This document shows positions 9,459 through 17,884 of a DNA stretch of 32,977 nt, in pieces (position 1 is the stretch's first letter; each line of letters starts with the position of its first letter). Both the position numbers and the translations under genes were made by a program. Source of the stretch: an uncultured Candidatus Nitrosopelagicus sp. (GTDB taxonomy: Archaea > Thermoproteota > Nitrososphaeria > Nitrososphaerales > Nitrosopumilaceae); contig CALBOT010000093.1 in assembly GCA_937896695.1 (NCBI GenBank), positions 1-32,977 on the forward strand. Reading direction: 5' to 3'. A model generated the notes under the pieces. That model saw only the letters and a list, made by a program, of their open reading frames with translations. It was not told the DNA's origin and did not search any database.

Positions 9459-9785
9459 ATGAGAAAAGAATTTGTAGTTATGAGAATTGATGCAGCACCA
9501 GACGGCGCTCCATATGTTCTAGTTACTCTTTCTTTAGCCAAAGATATGAACGAAGGAAATCAGCCTTCCAATCCATCTGCAAATATCATGGGATTTACAA
9601 ACATGGATGACATGATGAAAAATCTCAACAAAATGATTTCTGGTGGGGGCATGGGTATGTTGGGCGGTGCAGCACCTGGAACCACGTCAATTAAACTAGA
9701 CATGCACGAATACAAACAGCTAAATTTGTCTGTAGGCGATAAAGTCAATCTAGATATTTCAAAAGCCGAAACCTTAGGCGTATAG
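9459..9785 (+). CDS. Conserved hypothetical protein with Gly/Met-rich loop
   Basis: Open frame with GGGMGMLGGAAPG; short gap after kamA-like gene. An internal ATG at 9480 is an alternative start. Confidence 0.6.
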   Translation: MRKEFVVMRIDAAPDGAPYVLVTLSLAKDMNEGNQPSNPSANIMGFTNMDDMMKNLNKMISGGGMGMLGGAAPGTTSIKLDMHEYKQLNLSVGDKVNLDISKAETLGV

Positions 9786-9819
9786 ATCTCTTTAAAAATC
9801 TGAAATTTCTATTATTTTC

Positions 9820-9918
9820 ATGGGCGATAAATCTGATGAAATGGTTCAAAACCTCAAGATGGAACTAGATACCTATAAAGAAAAGCTAAAATCTATTTTC
9901 TCCAAGAAAAAAAACTAG
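9820..9918 (+). CDS. Putative 32-aa small basic protein
   Basis: ATG...TAG reading MGDKSDEMVQNLKMELDTYKEKLKSIFSKKKN, filling the gap between two same-strand genes; absent from the ORF track because of its length. Confidence 0.4.
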   Translation: MGDKSDEMVQNLKMELDTYKEKLKSIFSKKKN

Positions 9919-9922
9919 AATT

Positions 9923-10462
9923 ATGAGCGCCAGTGAATTTCTGCGAAATGAACACCAAGATATTTTACGTCTTGAAAAAGTAATTACGAAATCTTACAAG
10001 GCCTTGTATGATGGAGTAGACATACCATTTTCTGATATTGATAAGATTAATTTTCTGATTGCAGAATTTTTAGACTCTGTACATTTTACAAGAGAAGAAG
10101 GATCATATTTTCCTTGTGTTGCATCATACGATCATCTGAATAAAGAAATTCGTGAGTTGTTAATTGAACATGAATTTAGCAGAAACATAGCAAAATCAAT
10201 TTCCAAAAATCTAAAACTATGGAAAGAAGGCCAAAACAAACGTGAGCCTGTTGCTAGATTTTTGAATGTGTATTCGACTTTTCTAATAGAACATATGAAA
10301 CGAGAAGAAGCATTTTTTGAAAAGGCTGAAAATGAAGTTCTCTCAAAAGAAGAAGAACAAGAAATGTTTGAACAATTTCAGTCAATATCTGCAATTGCAG
10401 AAAAGGTGACTTTACTTCTAAATGATATTGATTATTTAGAATCGCAAGACTGGGCAAAATAA
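9923..10462 (+). CDS. Hemerythrin HHE domain-containing protein
   Basis: EHQDILRLEK, HFTREEGSYFP, EHEFSRN and EHMKREEAFFE metal-ligand motifs. Confidence 0.8.
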   Translation: MSASEFLRNEHQDILRLEKVITKSYKALYDGVDIPFSDIDKINFLIAEFLDSVHFTREEGSYFPCVASYDHLNKEIRELLIEHEFSRNIAKSISKNLKLWKEGQNKREPVARFLNVYSTFLIEHMKREEAFFEKAENEVLSKEEEQEMFEQFQSISAIAEKVTLLLNDIDYLESQDWAK

Positions 10463-10494
10463 CATTCTTAAGCGGTAATTTCACTGCCAATTAC

Positions 10495-11007
10495 ATGGCC
10501 TTTTGTTTATGGATGACCGGTTTGCCTTGTTCAGGTAAGACCACAATAGTAAGAAAACTTGCTGAAACCATACCAAATCTAGCCATTTTAGATGGAGATG
10601 AACTAAGAGAATGGTTCTCACCAAAAGATTTCTCAAAAGAAGCAAGAGATGAGCACAACAGAAGAGTCGCTCACTTGTCAAAATTACTCCTAAAGCATGA
10701 TGTTCCAATGGGGGTTTCACTAATCAGTCCATACAAGGAAAATCGTGCAAATGCAAGAGAGATTATTGGTGATGACACAAAATTCTTCGAAGTTTATGTT
10801 AATGCTTCATTAGCACAATGTGAAGAACGAGACGTAAAAGGAATGTATGCAAAAGCGCGTTCTGGAGAGATTAAGGGATTCACTGGAATTGACGACCCAT
10901 ATGAGGCACCAGATAATGCTGATTTAGTATTGGATACTGAAAACAAGTCTCTTGATGAGAGTGCAGCAGAAGTGCTAGAATTTTTGAAATCTAAGAATCT
11001 AATCTAG
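10495..11007 (+). CDS. cysC: Adenylyl-sulfate (APS) kinase
   Basis: WMTGLPCSGKTTI Walker A, DGDELREWFSPKDFSKEARDEHNRRVAHLSKLL, SPYKENRANARE, VKGMYAKARSGEIKGFTGIDDPYEAP. Confidence 0.93.
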   Translation: MAFCLWMTGLPCSGKTTIVRKLAETIPNLAILDGDELREWFSPKDFSKEARDEHNRRVAHLSKLLLKHDVPMGVSLISPYKENRANAREIIGDDTKFFEVYVNASLAQCEERDVKGMYAKARSGEIKGFTGIDDPYEAPDNADLVLDTENKSLDESAAEVLEFLKSKNLI

Positions 11008-11809
11008 ATACAGCCTCTAATGCATCTTGATGAACTGACCCATTTGTAACTAATATTCCATTTTCATGGTTCACTAATTCTGTATTGTATATCATTTCCT
11101 TACCAGAGATATCTGTCATCTTCCCTCCTGCCTCTGAAATTATACAATTTGAGGCACATGTATCCCATTGTTTCATTTTGTTTGTTGTAGTCAAGTAAAT
11201 TTCTGCTTCACCAGATGCAATCTCTGTTACCTTAAGAGAACTTCCAATATTTGTGACAACTGAAATCTCCATCTCATCTAGTAATTTTTTCTCTTTTTCT
11301 GAAAGATGATGTCTACTGACCAACGCATGACAATTTTGCATTTCTGACATTATTGAAACCTCAATTTTCTCCCATTTCTCATCATAACAAAATGCCCCTT
11401 TACCAGATTCAGCTAAATACATTTTCTTTTTGATAGGCCAGTATATGAGACCCAAAATTGATTTTTGTTTTTCCACCAATCCGACCATTATAGTAAACTC
11501 TCCAGTTCTGTTCACAAAATCCGTTGTTCCATCTAACGGATCAACTATCCAAACTCTTTCTTCTGACAGTCTTTTTTTATCATCTGCATCTTCTTCAGAT
11601 AATATGGTAATTCCAGTTTCTCCCAAAACCTCTTTCAAAATTTTATTACTTTCAATATCTGCTTGAGTGATTGGCGAATCATCATCCTTCTTTTCAGTTG
11701 AAAAATCTGTTTCATAAACCTCGAGAATCTTGTCTCCGGCTTTTATCATTCCATCAATGATTTTTCCCAATTCTGGTATTGTTGATTTAAACGGTAATTC
11801 ACTAATCAT
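10991..11809 (-). CDS. cysQ: 3'(2'),5'-bisphosphate nucleotidase / inositol monophosphatase family
   Basis: WIVDPLDGTTDFVNRTGEFTIMVGL and QWDTCASNCIISEAGGKMTD motifs; convergent overlap with cysC supports CysQ function. Confidence 0.82.
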   Translation of the reverse strand: MISELPFKSTIPELGKIIDGMIKAGDKILEVYETDFSTEKKDDDSPITQADIESNKILKEVLGETGITILSEEDADDKKRLSEERVWIVDPLDGTTDFVNRTGEFTIMVGLVEKQKSILGLIYWPIKKKMYLAESGKGAFCYDEKWEKIEVSIMSEMQNCHALVSRHHLSEKEKKLLDEMEISVVTNIGSSLKVTEIASGEAEIYLTTTNKMKQWDTCASNCIISEAGGKMTDISGKEMIYNTELVNHENGILVTNGSVHQDALEAVSRLDS

Positions 11810-12029
11810 TCTTCAAATCTCTATTTGCTAATTCAGGTTTTAGAGTCCATGCTATAGCTAGACCAACGAATGGAATTGATATCAGTCCCGTCATTTGAAC
11901 TATGATGAATAGTTGCTGTTGTGCCACATCTGGTGTTGTAATCAACCATGGAAGTGGAAGTGACAAAATGAACCAAATCCCTACTAAAAGTGCCACAATC
12001 TCAATTCTTTGTTTTTTTCTCGAATTCAT
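11802..12029 (-). CDS. Hypothetical two-TM membrane protein
   Basis: Two hydrophobic segments; overlaps the start of cysQ by 8 bp. Confidence 0.55.
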   Translation of the reverse strand: MNSRKKQRIEIVALLVGIWFILSLPLPWLITTPDVAQQQLFIIVQMTGLISIPFVGLAIAWTLKPELANRDLKND

Positions 12030-12056
12030 GGTAAACTCACTCTGTTTTCATCAAAT

Positions 12057-12509
12057 TTAATTCTTGAACTTTATTCCAAAGGTAACTCTTCTGTTTAGTA
12101 CATAATTTATGCCACTGGCTACTGCAATTCCGATTCCTGCACCATACATATGATAAAATGCACTACTTTCAACCAAGGTAACTGTAATTCCTAACTGGAT
12201 GGCCATTCCAATTGCACTAATTATGAGAAATTTTATGTACATTACAGAATTCTTCTTATCTTCTACATGACTGCCAAACGTCCAGTATCTGTTAAAAAAG
12301 AAATTTGTAGTAATGGAAAATGAAATTGCTATAATTTGAGATGCAACATACCAGAATCCAGCAATGTCTGTTAGAAGAAATAAAATTCCTAAATTTACTA
12401 AAACTCCACTAGCCCCTACAATGTAATACTGAACTGCATGTTTTGCAAATAACGACAGTCCGCCTTTTTTCTCCCTATCTTCTATCGTCATATTTCCCTC
12501 TTGATCCAC
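12057..12509 (-). CDS. GtrA family membrane protein
   Basis: YYIVGASGVLVNLGILFLLTD and FFFNRYWTF plus C-terminal NYVLNRRVTF are GtrA hallmarks. Confidence 0.85.
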   Translation of the reverse strand: MDQEGNMTIEDREKKGGLSLFAKHAVQYYIVGASGVLVNLGILFLLTDIAGFWYVASQIIAISFSITTNFFFNRYWTFGSHVEDKKNSVMYIKFLIISAIGMAIQLGITVTLVESSAFYHMYGAGIGIAVASGINYVLNRRVTFGIKFKN

Positions 12510-12589
12510 CTACTATAATTAACATCTGATCCATTCATTCTTAATTTACAAAAAAAACATAGTTTTCTTGTAATTATTTTACAAATCTC

Positions 12590-12597
12590 TTATATAT
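12590..12597 (+). promoter_or_regulatory. Candidate archaeal TATA box for the downstream ncRNA
   Basis: TTATATAT centred ~27 nt upstream of G12621 (predicted TSS), in an intergenic region. Confidence 0.5.
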
Positions 12598-12620
12598 CAT
12601 AAAGACGTACAGATATTAAT

Positions 12621-12748
12621 GCGAAAGGATGTAAATCCTATCAATTAAAAATGCGTGGTCCTGCAGAGCAGAAATAGAGTCAAAAGCATTTTGATGCCTG
12701 ACAAGTGAGGAAGTCTCACATTGCTTTGCCAAAGGACCACGCCCCATT
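12621..12748 (+). ncRNA. Candidate structured ncRNA: 5' hairpin plus three-way junction, family unknown
   Basis: Hand fold: hairpin 12626-12630/12635-12639 with GTAA loop; P1a 12653-12662/12733-12742 (10 bp); P1b 12663-12670/12722-12729 (8 bp, one G-U); P2 12679-12682/12699-12702 plus 12686-12689/12694-12697; P3 12705-12709/12715-12719. No credible ORF; upstream TATA box. Confidence 0.65.
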
Positions 12749-12757
12749 TAATCAGTT

Positions 12758-13249
12758 TTAGATACTTCGATCTATGGCAATTAATGAAATACTGATCGAA
12801 CCTTTCAGATTACCAAATCTTTGAACATACAAATCATATTCACATGTTTTTTTATTTTCACATTGCTGATTGGAAATTTCAAAATATTTGTCTCCTGAAT
12901 AATAATATCTGTAATACTTTGAGATTCCAGTATCTACCAATTCTCTTTCTAACATAAACCGTTCAGAATAATCAGTTCTTCCTTCAAATCTTAGTTGAAT
13001 TTCCACACGTTCTGGAGAATCTCCCATAGGTACGAACTCGAATTTGTATGGGATATTCCGTTCTAATGGAATATTTGAAAATTTGTGCGAACTAATATCG
13101 TGAAATTCAGGTCCTGAAAAACGAAAATTCCAAATATCTGAATCTGCTCTCTTTTCATCATTTCCTCCTGGATTAGCTACCGCTCCATATGCAATTGAAA
13201 CTATGATTGCAGCAACTACTATTCCTCCGGCAATGGCCATTTTGTTCAT
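12758..13249 (-). CDS. Hypothetical exported protein with N-terminal TM anchor
   Basis: KMAIAGGIVVAAIIVSIAYGAVA signal/anchor; no recognised domain. Confidence 0.6.
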   Translation of the reverse strand: MNKMAIAGGIVVAAIIVSIAYGAVANPGGNDEKRADSDIWNFRFSGPEFHDISSHKFSNIPLERNIPYKFEFVPMGDSPERVEIQLRFEGRTDYSERFMLERELVDTGISKYYRYYYSGDKYFEISNQQCENKKTCEYDLYVQRFGNLKGSISISLIAIDRSI

Positions 13250-13367
13250 ATCTAGGCATAAATTTTCCAGATTATAGTCATTTTGTTAAATTCTAGTCAC
13301 ACAATTTCTATGATTTGTGAACCATTATTCACACCTGAAATTAATAACATATTTCAAAATACTACGC

Positions 13368-14027
13368 ATGACAAGTTTTCAAGATAAATGGGCTGCTCCA
13401 CAAAAGCAGAGTTTCATGGACAAACTAGGTGATACTCTAAAACCAAAAGGATCACTAAAACCCCGAGTAGAACAGGCTGTAAAACGATTACAGGCTCAAA
13501 TCGGAAAACTAGATGCCATGACTCAAAAACTCCAAGAAAGAGACCAGAAAATTTTCCAAAAAATCGTAGTTGCTCAACAACAACACGACACCTATTCAAG
13601 TAAAGTATTATCAAATGAACTAGTTGAAGTTCGTAAAGTTAACAAAATCTTATCCAACGCAAAAATGGGATTAGAGAGAATCGAATTAAGATTAACAACC
13701 TTCCACGACTTGGGCGATACCGTTGTCACCTTAATGCCAACAATCGGTCTAATGAACGGACTCAAATCATCACTTGTCAAATTCATGCCAGGTGCAGATC
13801 AAGAGATAGGTAGAATGACTGAGATGTTAGGTGGATTAATGACTGAAACCTTCAGCAGCAGCGAATCATCATTTGGAGTTGAGGAAACAACAAACGCCGA
13901 ATCTGACAGCATCCTTGCAGAAGCAGCAGCAGTTGCAGAATCACAATCAGGAGAACAATTCCCTTCAGTACCAACAACTGGATTGGAGCAATTTAACGTA
14001 CCAACTTCTGAATCAAAATTTATGTAG
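13368..14027 (+). CDS. ESCRT-III/Snf7-like protein (CdvB paralogue)
   Basis: Basic helical N-terminus KPKGSLKPRVEQAVKRLQAQIGKLDAMTQKLQERDQKIFQKIVVAQQQHDT..., acidic C-terminal tail; probable start at ATG 13368. Confidence 0.75.
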   Translation: MTSFQDKWAAPQKQSFMDKLGDTLKPKGSLKPRVEQAVKRLQAQIGKLDAMTQKLQERDQKIFQKIVVAQQQHDTYSSKVLSNELVEVRKVNKILSNAKMGLERIELRLTTFHDLGDTVVTLMPTIGLMNGLKSSLVKFMPGADQEIGRMTEMLGGLMTETFSSSESSFGVEETTNAESDSILAEAAAVAESQSGEQFPSVPTTGLEQFNVPTSESKFM

Positions 14028-14102
14028 ATTTTTTTAAAATCTAATTTTTAATCCAAAACATAAAATCAAAATAAATTGTTTTATACCTACCTTCATTCAT
14101 TC

Positions 14103-14318
14103 ATGTCAACAGCAAACAAACCTTCAGCAGCATGGTACCTTGCACCAATATTTCTAGGTATAATTGGTAGTGTGATTATGTGGTATGTTGTAAAAGATGA
14201 AGATCATCCTGATTCACAAAAAATGGTCAGAAAAGGATGGATTATTGGAATTGCTCTCACTATATTGAGCATTGCATGGATAATCCCTTTTGTGATAATG
14301 GCTGCAGTATACGGGTAA
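14103..14318 (+). CDS. Hypothetical two-TM membrane protein
   Basis: MSTANKPSAAWYLAPIFLGIIGSVIMWYVV... ; ATG at 14103 preferred over 14076. Confidence 0.6.
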   Translation: MSTANKPSAAWYLAPIFLGIIGSVIMWYVVKDEDHPDSQKMVRKGWIIGIALTILSIAWIIPFVIMAAVYG

Positions 14319-14323
14319 TTTGA

Positions 14324-14500
14324 ATGGCCAGTGCTGGTAGAATAATTTCTGCAATACTCTTAATTCTTTTCGGTGGTGTTGGTGGTTCCATATTTGTTCA
14401 AATGATCCTTCCCTTTCCATATGGACTTGTAGCAGGAATTGTGATTCCTATAGTCCTTATTATTATTGCAATTAAGATGCTCAAAAGTAAAAAAATCTAA
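14324..14500 (+). CDS. Small (58 aa) two-TM membrane protein
   Basis: ATG...TAA: MASAGRIISAILLILFGGVGGSIFVQMILPFPYGLVAGIVIPIVLIIIAIKMLKSKKI; immediately follows the preceding gene; below the ORF-track cutoff. Confidence 0.6.
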   Translation: MASAGRIISAILLILFGGVGGSIFVQMILPFPYGLVAGIVIPIVLIIIAIKMLKSKKI

Positions 14501-14751
14501 TTTTTAACATATTCACGCATACATTGAAACGCTTCATCTTTGCTGTGTGAATACATCTCTTTTTCACAATTAGGACAAACCTCTGATTTCTCTATTTTTC
14601 CATTAAAATATCTTCGAAAAATTTGATTCTTCTCTATTTTTCCATTAATCTCATCTAGCTCTTTTTGATATGTCTCATTTTGGTTATCACGTTCAAGCTT
14701 TTTTTCAATATCTTGTTTCAAATCTTGTAATTCGTTTAGTGAATTTCCCAA
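14497..14751 (-). CDS. Hypothetical coiled-coil protein with CPNC zinc-ribbon-like tail
   Basis: Charged coiled coil followed by SEVCPNCEKEMYSHSKDEAFQCMRE. Confidence 0.5.
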   Translation of the reverse strand: MGNSLNELQDLKQDIEKKLERDNQNETYQKELDEINGKIEKNQIFRRYFNGKIEKSEVCPNCEKEMYSHSKDEAFQCMREYVKN

Positions 14752-14770
14752 TGATTATTCACTTTGGTTT

Positions 14771-15250
14771 TTAGAAACTGTTAGTTTTATTTCGTGACTC
14801 TTTGAATGTAGTAATTCTCTTTCCTTCATCTTCTATAATTTTATCAATTCCTGATAATTTTTCTCTCATTGTTGAGATTAGAGTACCTACTTCATCTGCC
14901 TCATTTTCTACAGCATTTCTCTTCTGAGTTAGATGTTGAATTCCTTCTGTTTCTTCATTGATATAATCACTAACTTTCATTAATTTCTCTTTCAAATTTT
15001 TAATATCCACGGACTCTTCTTCAATCTCCTTCTCAAGATTGGTTCTCTTCTCTTTCAGGTTGGCAATCAAACCCCCCACATAGTCAATAGCCTCTTCTAA
15101 CTTTGCTCGCTTGTTCATCAATGATGAAATTCCAATTTCTGAATCTGATTGACTCATTTCTTGAGGTGGATCAGGCATAGTTCCAGCTGGTCTCTCTTCC
15201 ATAATTTCGCTACTTTCTTCTTCTTTAGAAGAACCTAATAATCCCGTCAC
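14771..15250 (-). CDS. Hypothetical coiled-coil protein
   Basis: Extended charged heptad-like sequence, no other domain. Confidence 0.55.
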   Translation of the reverse strand: MTGLLGSSKEEESSEIMEERPAGTMPDPPQEMSQSDSEIGISSLMNKRAKLEEAIDYVGGLIANLKEKRTNLEKEIEEESVDIKNLKEKLMKVSDYINEETEGIQHLTQKRNAVENEADEVGTLISTMREKLSGIDKIIEDEGKRITTFKESRNKTNSF

Positions 15251-15388
15251 GAATTAACTCCGTTTTCCTCAAATAAAAACATGAAAGGATGAATTTTACA
15301 CACATTTTACGCATGAAAAAAATTAGAAATTTTCCATCTTTCCCGCCAAAAATGGCACTTTTAGACGATTTTTTGCCGTTTCAAAGCT

Positions 15389-15411
15389 GTTCCGCTATGC
15401 GTTCCGCTATG
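15389..15411. repeat. Two direct copies of GTTCCGCTATG (12-nt period) upstream of a winged-helix gene
   Basis: gttccgctatgcgttccgctatg read directly. Confidence 0.7.
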
Positions 15412-15457
15412 AGATTTCAAAATGTCCCTCATAAAGCTGGGGTTCCTATACTATAGC

Positions 15458-15745
15458 ATGTCAAAACAACAATACAGATCCGAAATGGGAATAATGGGAG
15501 ACATCTTAGATGTTACCATGAATGGAGGCCAGCAGGGCGTCATTGTATCTGCAATCTCCAGAAGAGCAAACCTATCTCACTATGCCGTTCTTGATAAATG
15601 TGAAAAATTGATCAATGCAGGCTTAGTTCAAACAAAAAGAGACGATAGAAACCGCAAATTCATGATAACTGAAAAAGGTCTAAAATTCTTTGATGAATTC
15701 AAAAACTTCCAAAATCTCCTAGAATCTATGAATCTGAGGTATTAG
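15458..15745 (+). CDS. Winged-helix DNA-binding protein
   Basis: MSKQQYRSEMGIMGDILDV...GVIVSAISRRANLSHYAVLDKCEKLINAGLVQTKRDDRNRKFMITEKGLKFF is wHTH-like; start at ATG 15458. Confidence 0.75.
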   Translation: MSKQQYRSEMGIMGDILDVTMNGGQQGVIVSAISRRANLSHYAVLDKCEKLINAGLVQTKRDDRNRKFMITEKGLKFFDEFKNFQNLLESMNLRY

Positions 15746-15748
15746 AAA

Positions 15749-16777
15749 ATGAACCAAGAGTCAGTGTACTGTGGTTGGTTGGAAGATTCCAAGAATGATG
15801 GAATGCTTTTAAGCCCAACAGATGCCCTGATTTTGATGGCACGTGTACACGTAGCAGCTTTCGTCCTAATTCTGCTGGCTATGTCTGTACCACTACAGCA
15901 CTCTTTTGGCTCTGCTCGAACCCTCGATTTCTTTCTTTTTCCTGATGGATCGACTCATGTCACTTATTCTTTAGAATCTGATCCACTTTTGCCCGATACT
16001 GAAGTTGCGCTTTATGGTGATTCTCTAGAAAACCTTGTAGCAGAAGACGAAAACGGTTTTCTTTTATCTACTCAATCTGAAAAAAACATTTTACAAGTTG
16101 AAACCCTGGGATCTTCAAACATTCTGATTAACTATGATACATATTCACTAATTTCAAAAGATGGAAAAATATGGTCATTTGAGATAGATTCTCCAGTTGA
16201 ATTCAATGTGGTTATGCCAGAAAACTCTGTCATTGTAGGAATGTCAACCTTCCCAATTGATATGAATGTGGATTCTGATAGAACCAAAATTTTGCTTCCT
16301 AGCGGTCCTGCAGAAATTACATACTTTTTAGCAGTAGCAGAATCGTCCCAGATTTTGCCACCTGAAGAAACACCTGTAACTACAGGTGATGATAACTCTA
16401 TGATATATGCAGCAGGCGGAGCAGCTGTAGTAATTGCTGCAATTGCTGCAATTGCAATAAAGATGAAAAATAAACCAAAACAAATCGTTTCTGCCCAACA
16501 AACTACCGTAATTGCAGAAGAGAATGAACCATTCAATATTGAAAAAGTTCTAGAAATGCCAGATCTCAGGGAAGACGACAAAGAGATAATCAAATTTATT
16601 CATGAAAGTGGAGGTAGCACATTAGAAAGTGATCTCAGAAAAAAATTCCTTTTGCCTAGAACTACTATGTGGAGAGCAGTAAAAAGACTAGAAAGACATG
16701 AATTAATTGAAATCACTAAAAAAGACCAACAAAATCTCATAAAATTAAGAAACGTGGAGACTGACAAAAATGAATAA
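15749..16777 (+). CDS. Membrane-tethered winged-helix protein with extracellular N-terminal domain
   Basis: N-terminal hydrophobic segment, beta-rich ectodomain, TM helix AAGGAAVVIAAIAAIAI, cytosolic wHTH (DDKEIIKFIHESGGSTLESDLRKKFLLPRTTMWRAVKRLERHELIEI). Confidence 0.75.
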   Translation: MNQESVYCGWLEDSKNDGMLLSPTDALILMARVHVAAFVLILLAMSVPLQHSFGSARTLDFFLFPDGSTHVTYSLESDPLLPDTEVALYGDSLENLVAEDENGFLLSTQSEKNILQVETLGSSNILINYDTYSLISKDGKIWSFEIDSPVEFNVVMPENSVIVGMSTFPIDMNVDSDRTKILLPSGPAEITYFLAVAESSQILPPEETPVTTGDDNSMIYAAGGAAVVIAAIAAIAIKMKNKPKQIVSAQQTTVIAEENEPFNIEKVLEMPDLREDDKEIIKFIHESGGSTLESDLRKKFLLPRTTMWRAVKRLERHELIEITKKDQQNLIKLRNVETDKNE

Positions 16778-17852
16778 AATTTATGGAATACTTGCAATCT
16801 TTGCTTTTGCTGGTCTTTTGTTGCCTACATCGGTCATGCAAGTTGATGCTTCATCTGATTTAGATTACATGTTAAAAATTGCTGAAAAGGCAAAACGCTA
16901 CATAAAACATAACATAGATGAAATGGAAAATAACAATACTCAAGATTGGAAAAACAGACAGATAGTTCTTGAGATATACAACAAAAGTGCTAATGAAATT
17001 GATCAATTAGAAGAAGCAATTAAAGAAGGAGATGTCAAATCTGCAAGAGAACATTTCATTTCTTCAATGAGTAAAATCAAACAAATCAGTCAAATGTTAA
17101 ACCAAATTGCTGAAACAAAAGCACAAGATGAATCATTACCTGATCATTCTCAAATCATCAAACGATATGAGATGAATTATCAAAAACTACAACAAATTTC
17201 TGATAAGATTGGAGCCAATATCGACTTTTCAGAAATGAAAAATCTCATTTCTCTTGCTAAAAAGAATAGTCAACTAGGTGAAAGTGATAAAGCAAAACAA
17301 ACTATTGATCAGATTGCTTTGAAAGGTTTAGAAATTTACAAAACTCTTCAGTCAATTAATGAGAAAAATAAAATTATTCGTGCGCAAGCATTAGCTGAAA
17401 AATATGTTGATAGGATTAACACACTAATTGTTCAGGCCAAAACTTCTGGTTTACTAGATTATGTCAAAATGCTCGAAGATTCGAAACTTCAACTCATCTC
17501 CTCCAATTCAACCTCTCAAATCACAAAACAGATTAGAATTGTTATAACAATTAACAATGATATTGAAGAAATCAAAAGGAATACTTTACAACAAATTGAT
17601 GTTAATGAAATTCAACTATCTCAAAAACAAAGAATCACATCTGAACTTTCCCAGTTTGAAACAAGGGCAAAACTACTTCATTCTGATGTGAAAGGAAGTA
17701 ATGCTGCATTATACTATGTAGAAAAAGCAATTACTCTAATTGATAATGTACAAAATAATCTAGATGATTCTGAACAGAAAATTAATTCGAAACTACAATT
17801 AATTGATGAACTCTTAACAAAAGCAGAAAGACTTGTACAAGAGTCAACATAA
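16770..17852 (+). CDS. Exported coiled-coil protein
   Basis: Signal peptide MNKIYGILAIFAFAGLLLPTSVMQVDA then long helical sequence; overlaps upstream gene by 8 bp. Confidence 0.65.
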   Translation: MNKIYGILAIFAFAGLLLPTSVMQVDASSDLDYMLKIAEKAKRYIKHNIDEMENNNTQDWKNRQIVLEIYNKSANEIDQLEEAIKEGDVKSAREHFISSMSKIKQISQMLNQIAETKAQDESLPDHSQIIKRYEMNYQKLQQISDKIGANIDFSEMKNLISLAKKNSQLGESDKAKQTIDQIALKGLEIYKTLQSINEKNKIIRAQALAEKYVDRINTLIVQAKTSGLLDYVKMLEDSKLQLISSNSTSQITKQIRIVITINNDIEEIKRNTLQQIDVNEIQLSQKQRITSELSQFETRAKLLHSDVKGSNAALYYVEKAITLIDNVQNNLDDSEQKINSKLQLIDELLTKAERLVQEST

Positions 17853-17884
17853 ACTTCATATAGATTTCAATCTCGTTTTTCATT

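Noticed and set aside
9188-9541. 117-aa minus-strand ORF and other short ORFs antisense to the KamA-like gene
   Set aside because: Overlap a strongly supported radical SAM gene; no recognisable motif.
12621-12748. RNase P RNA, SRP RNA, 5S rRNA or C/D-H/ACA guide RNA identity for the structured element
   Set aside because: Too short or lacking signature motifs (no GAGGAAAGUCC/ACAGAAAC pair, no SRP GGAAG-type S-domain context, no properly placed C/D boxes or terminal ACA).
16434-16458. Repeated ATTGCTGCA units
   Set aside because: Explained by the Ala/Ile-rich transmembrane helix coding sequence.
16132-16593. 153-aa minus-strand ORF
   Set aside because: Antisense to the membrane-tethered wHTH gene; low-complexity hydrophobic translation of its TM and Ala-rich segment.
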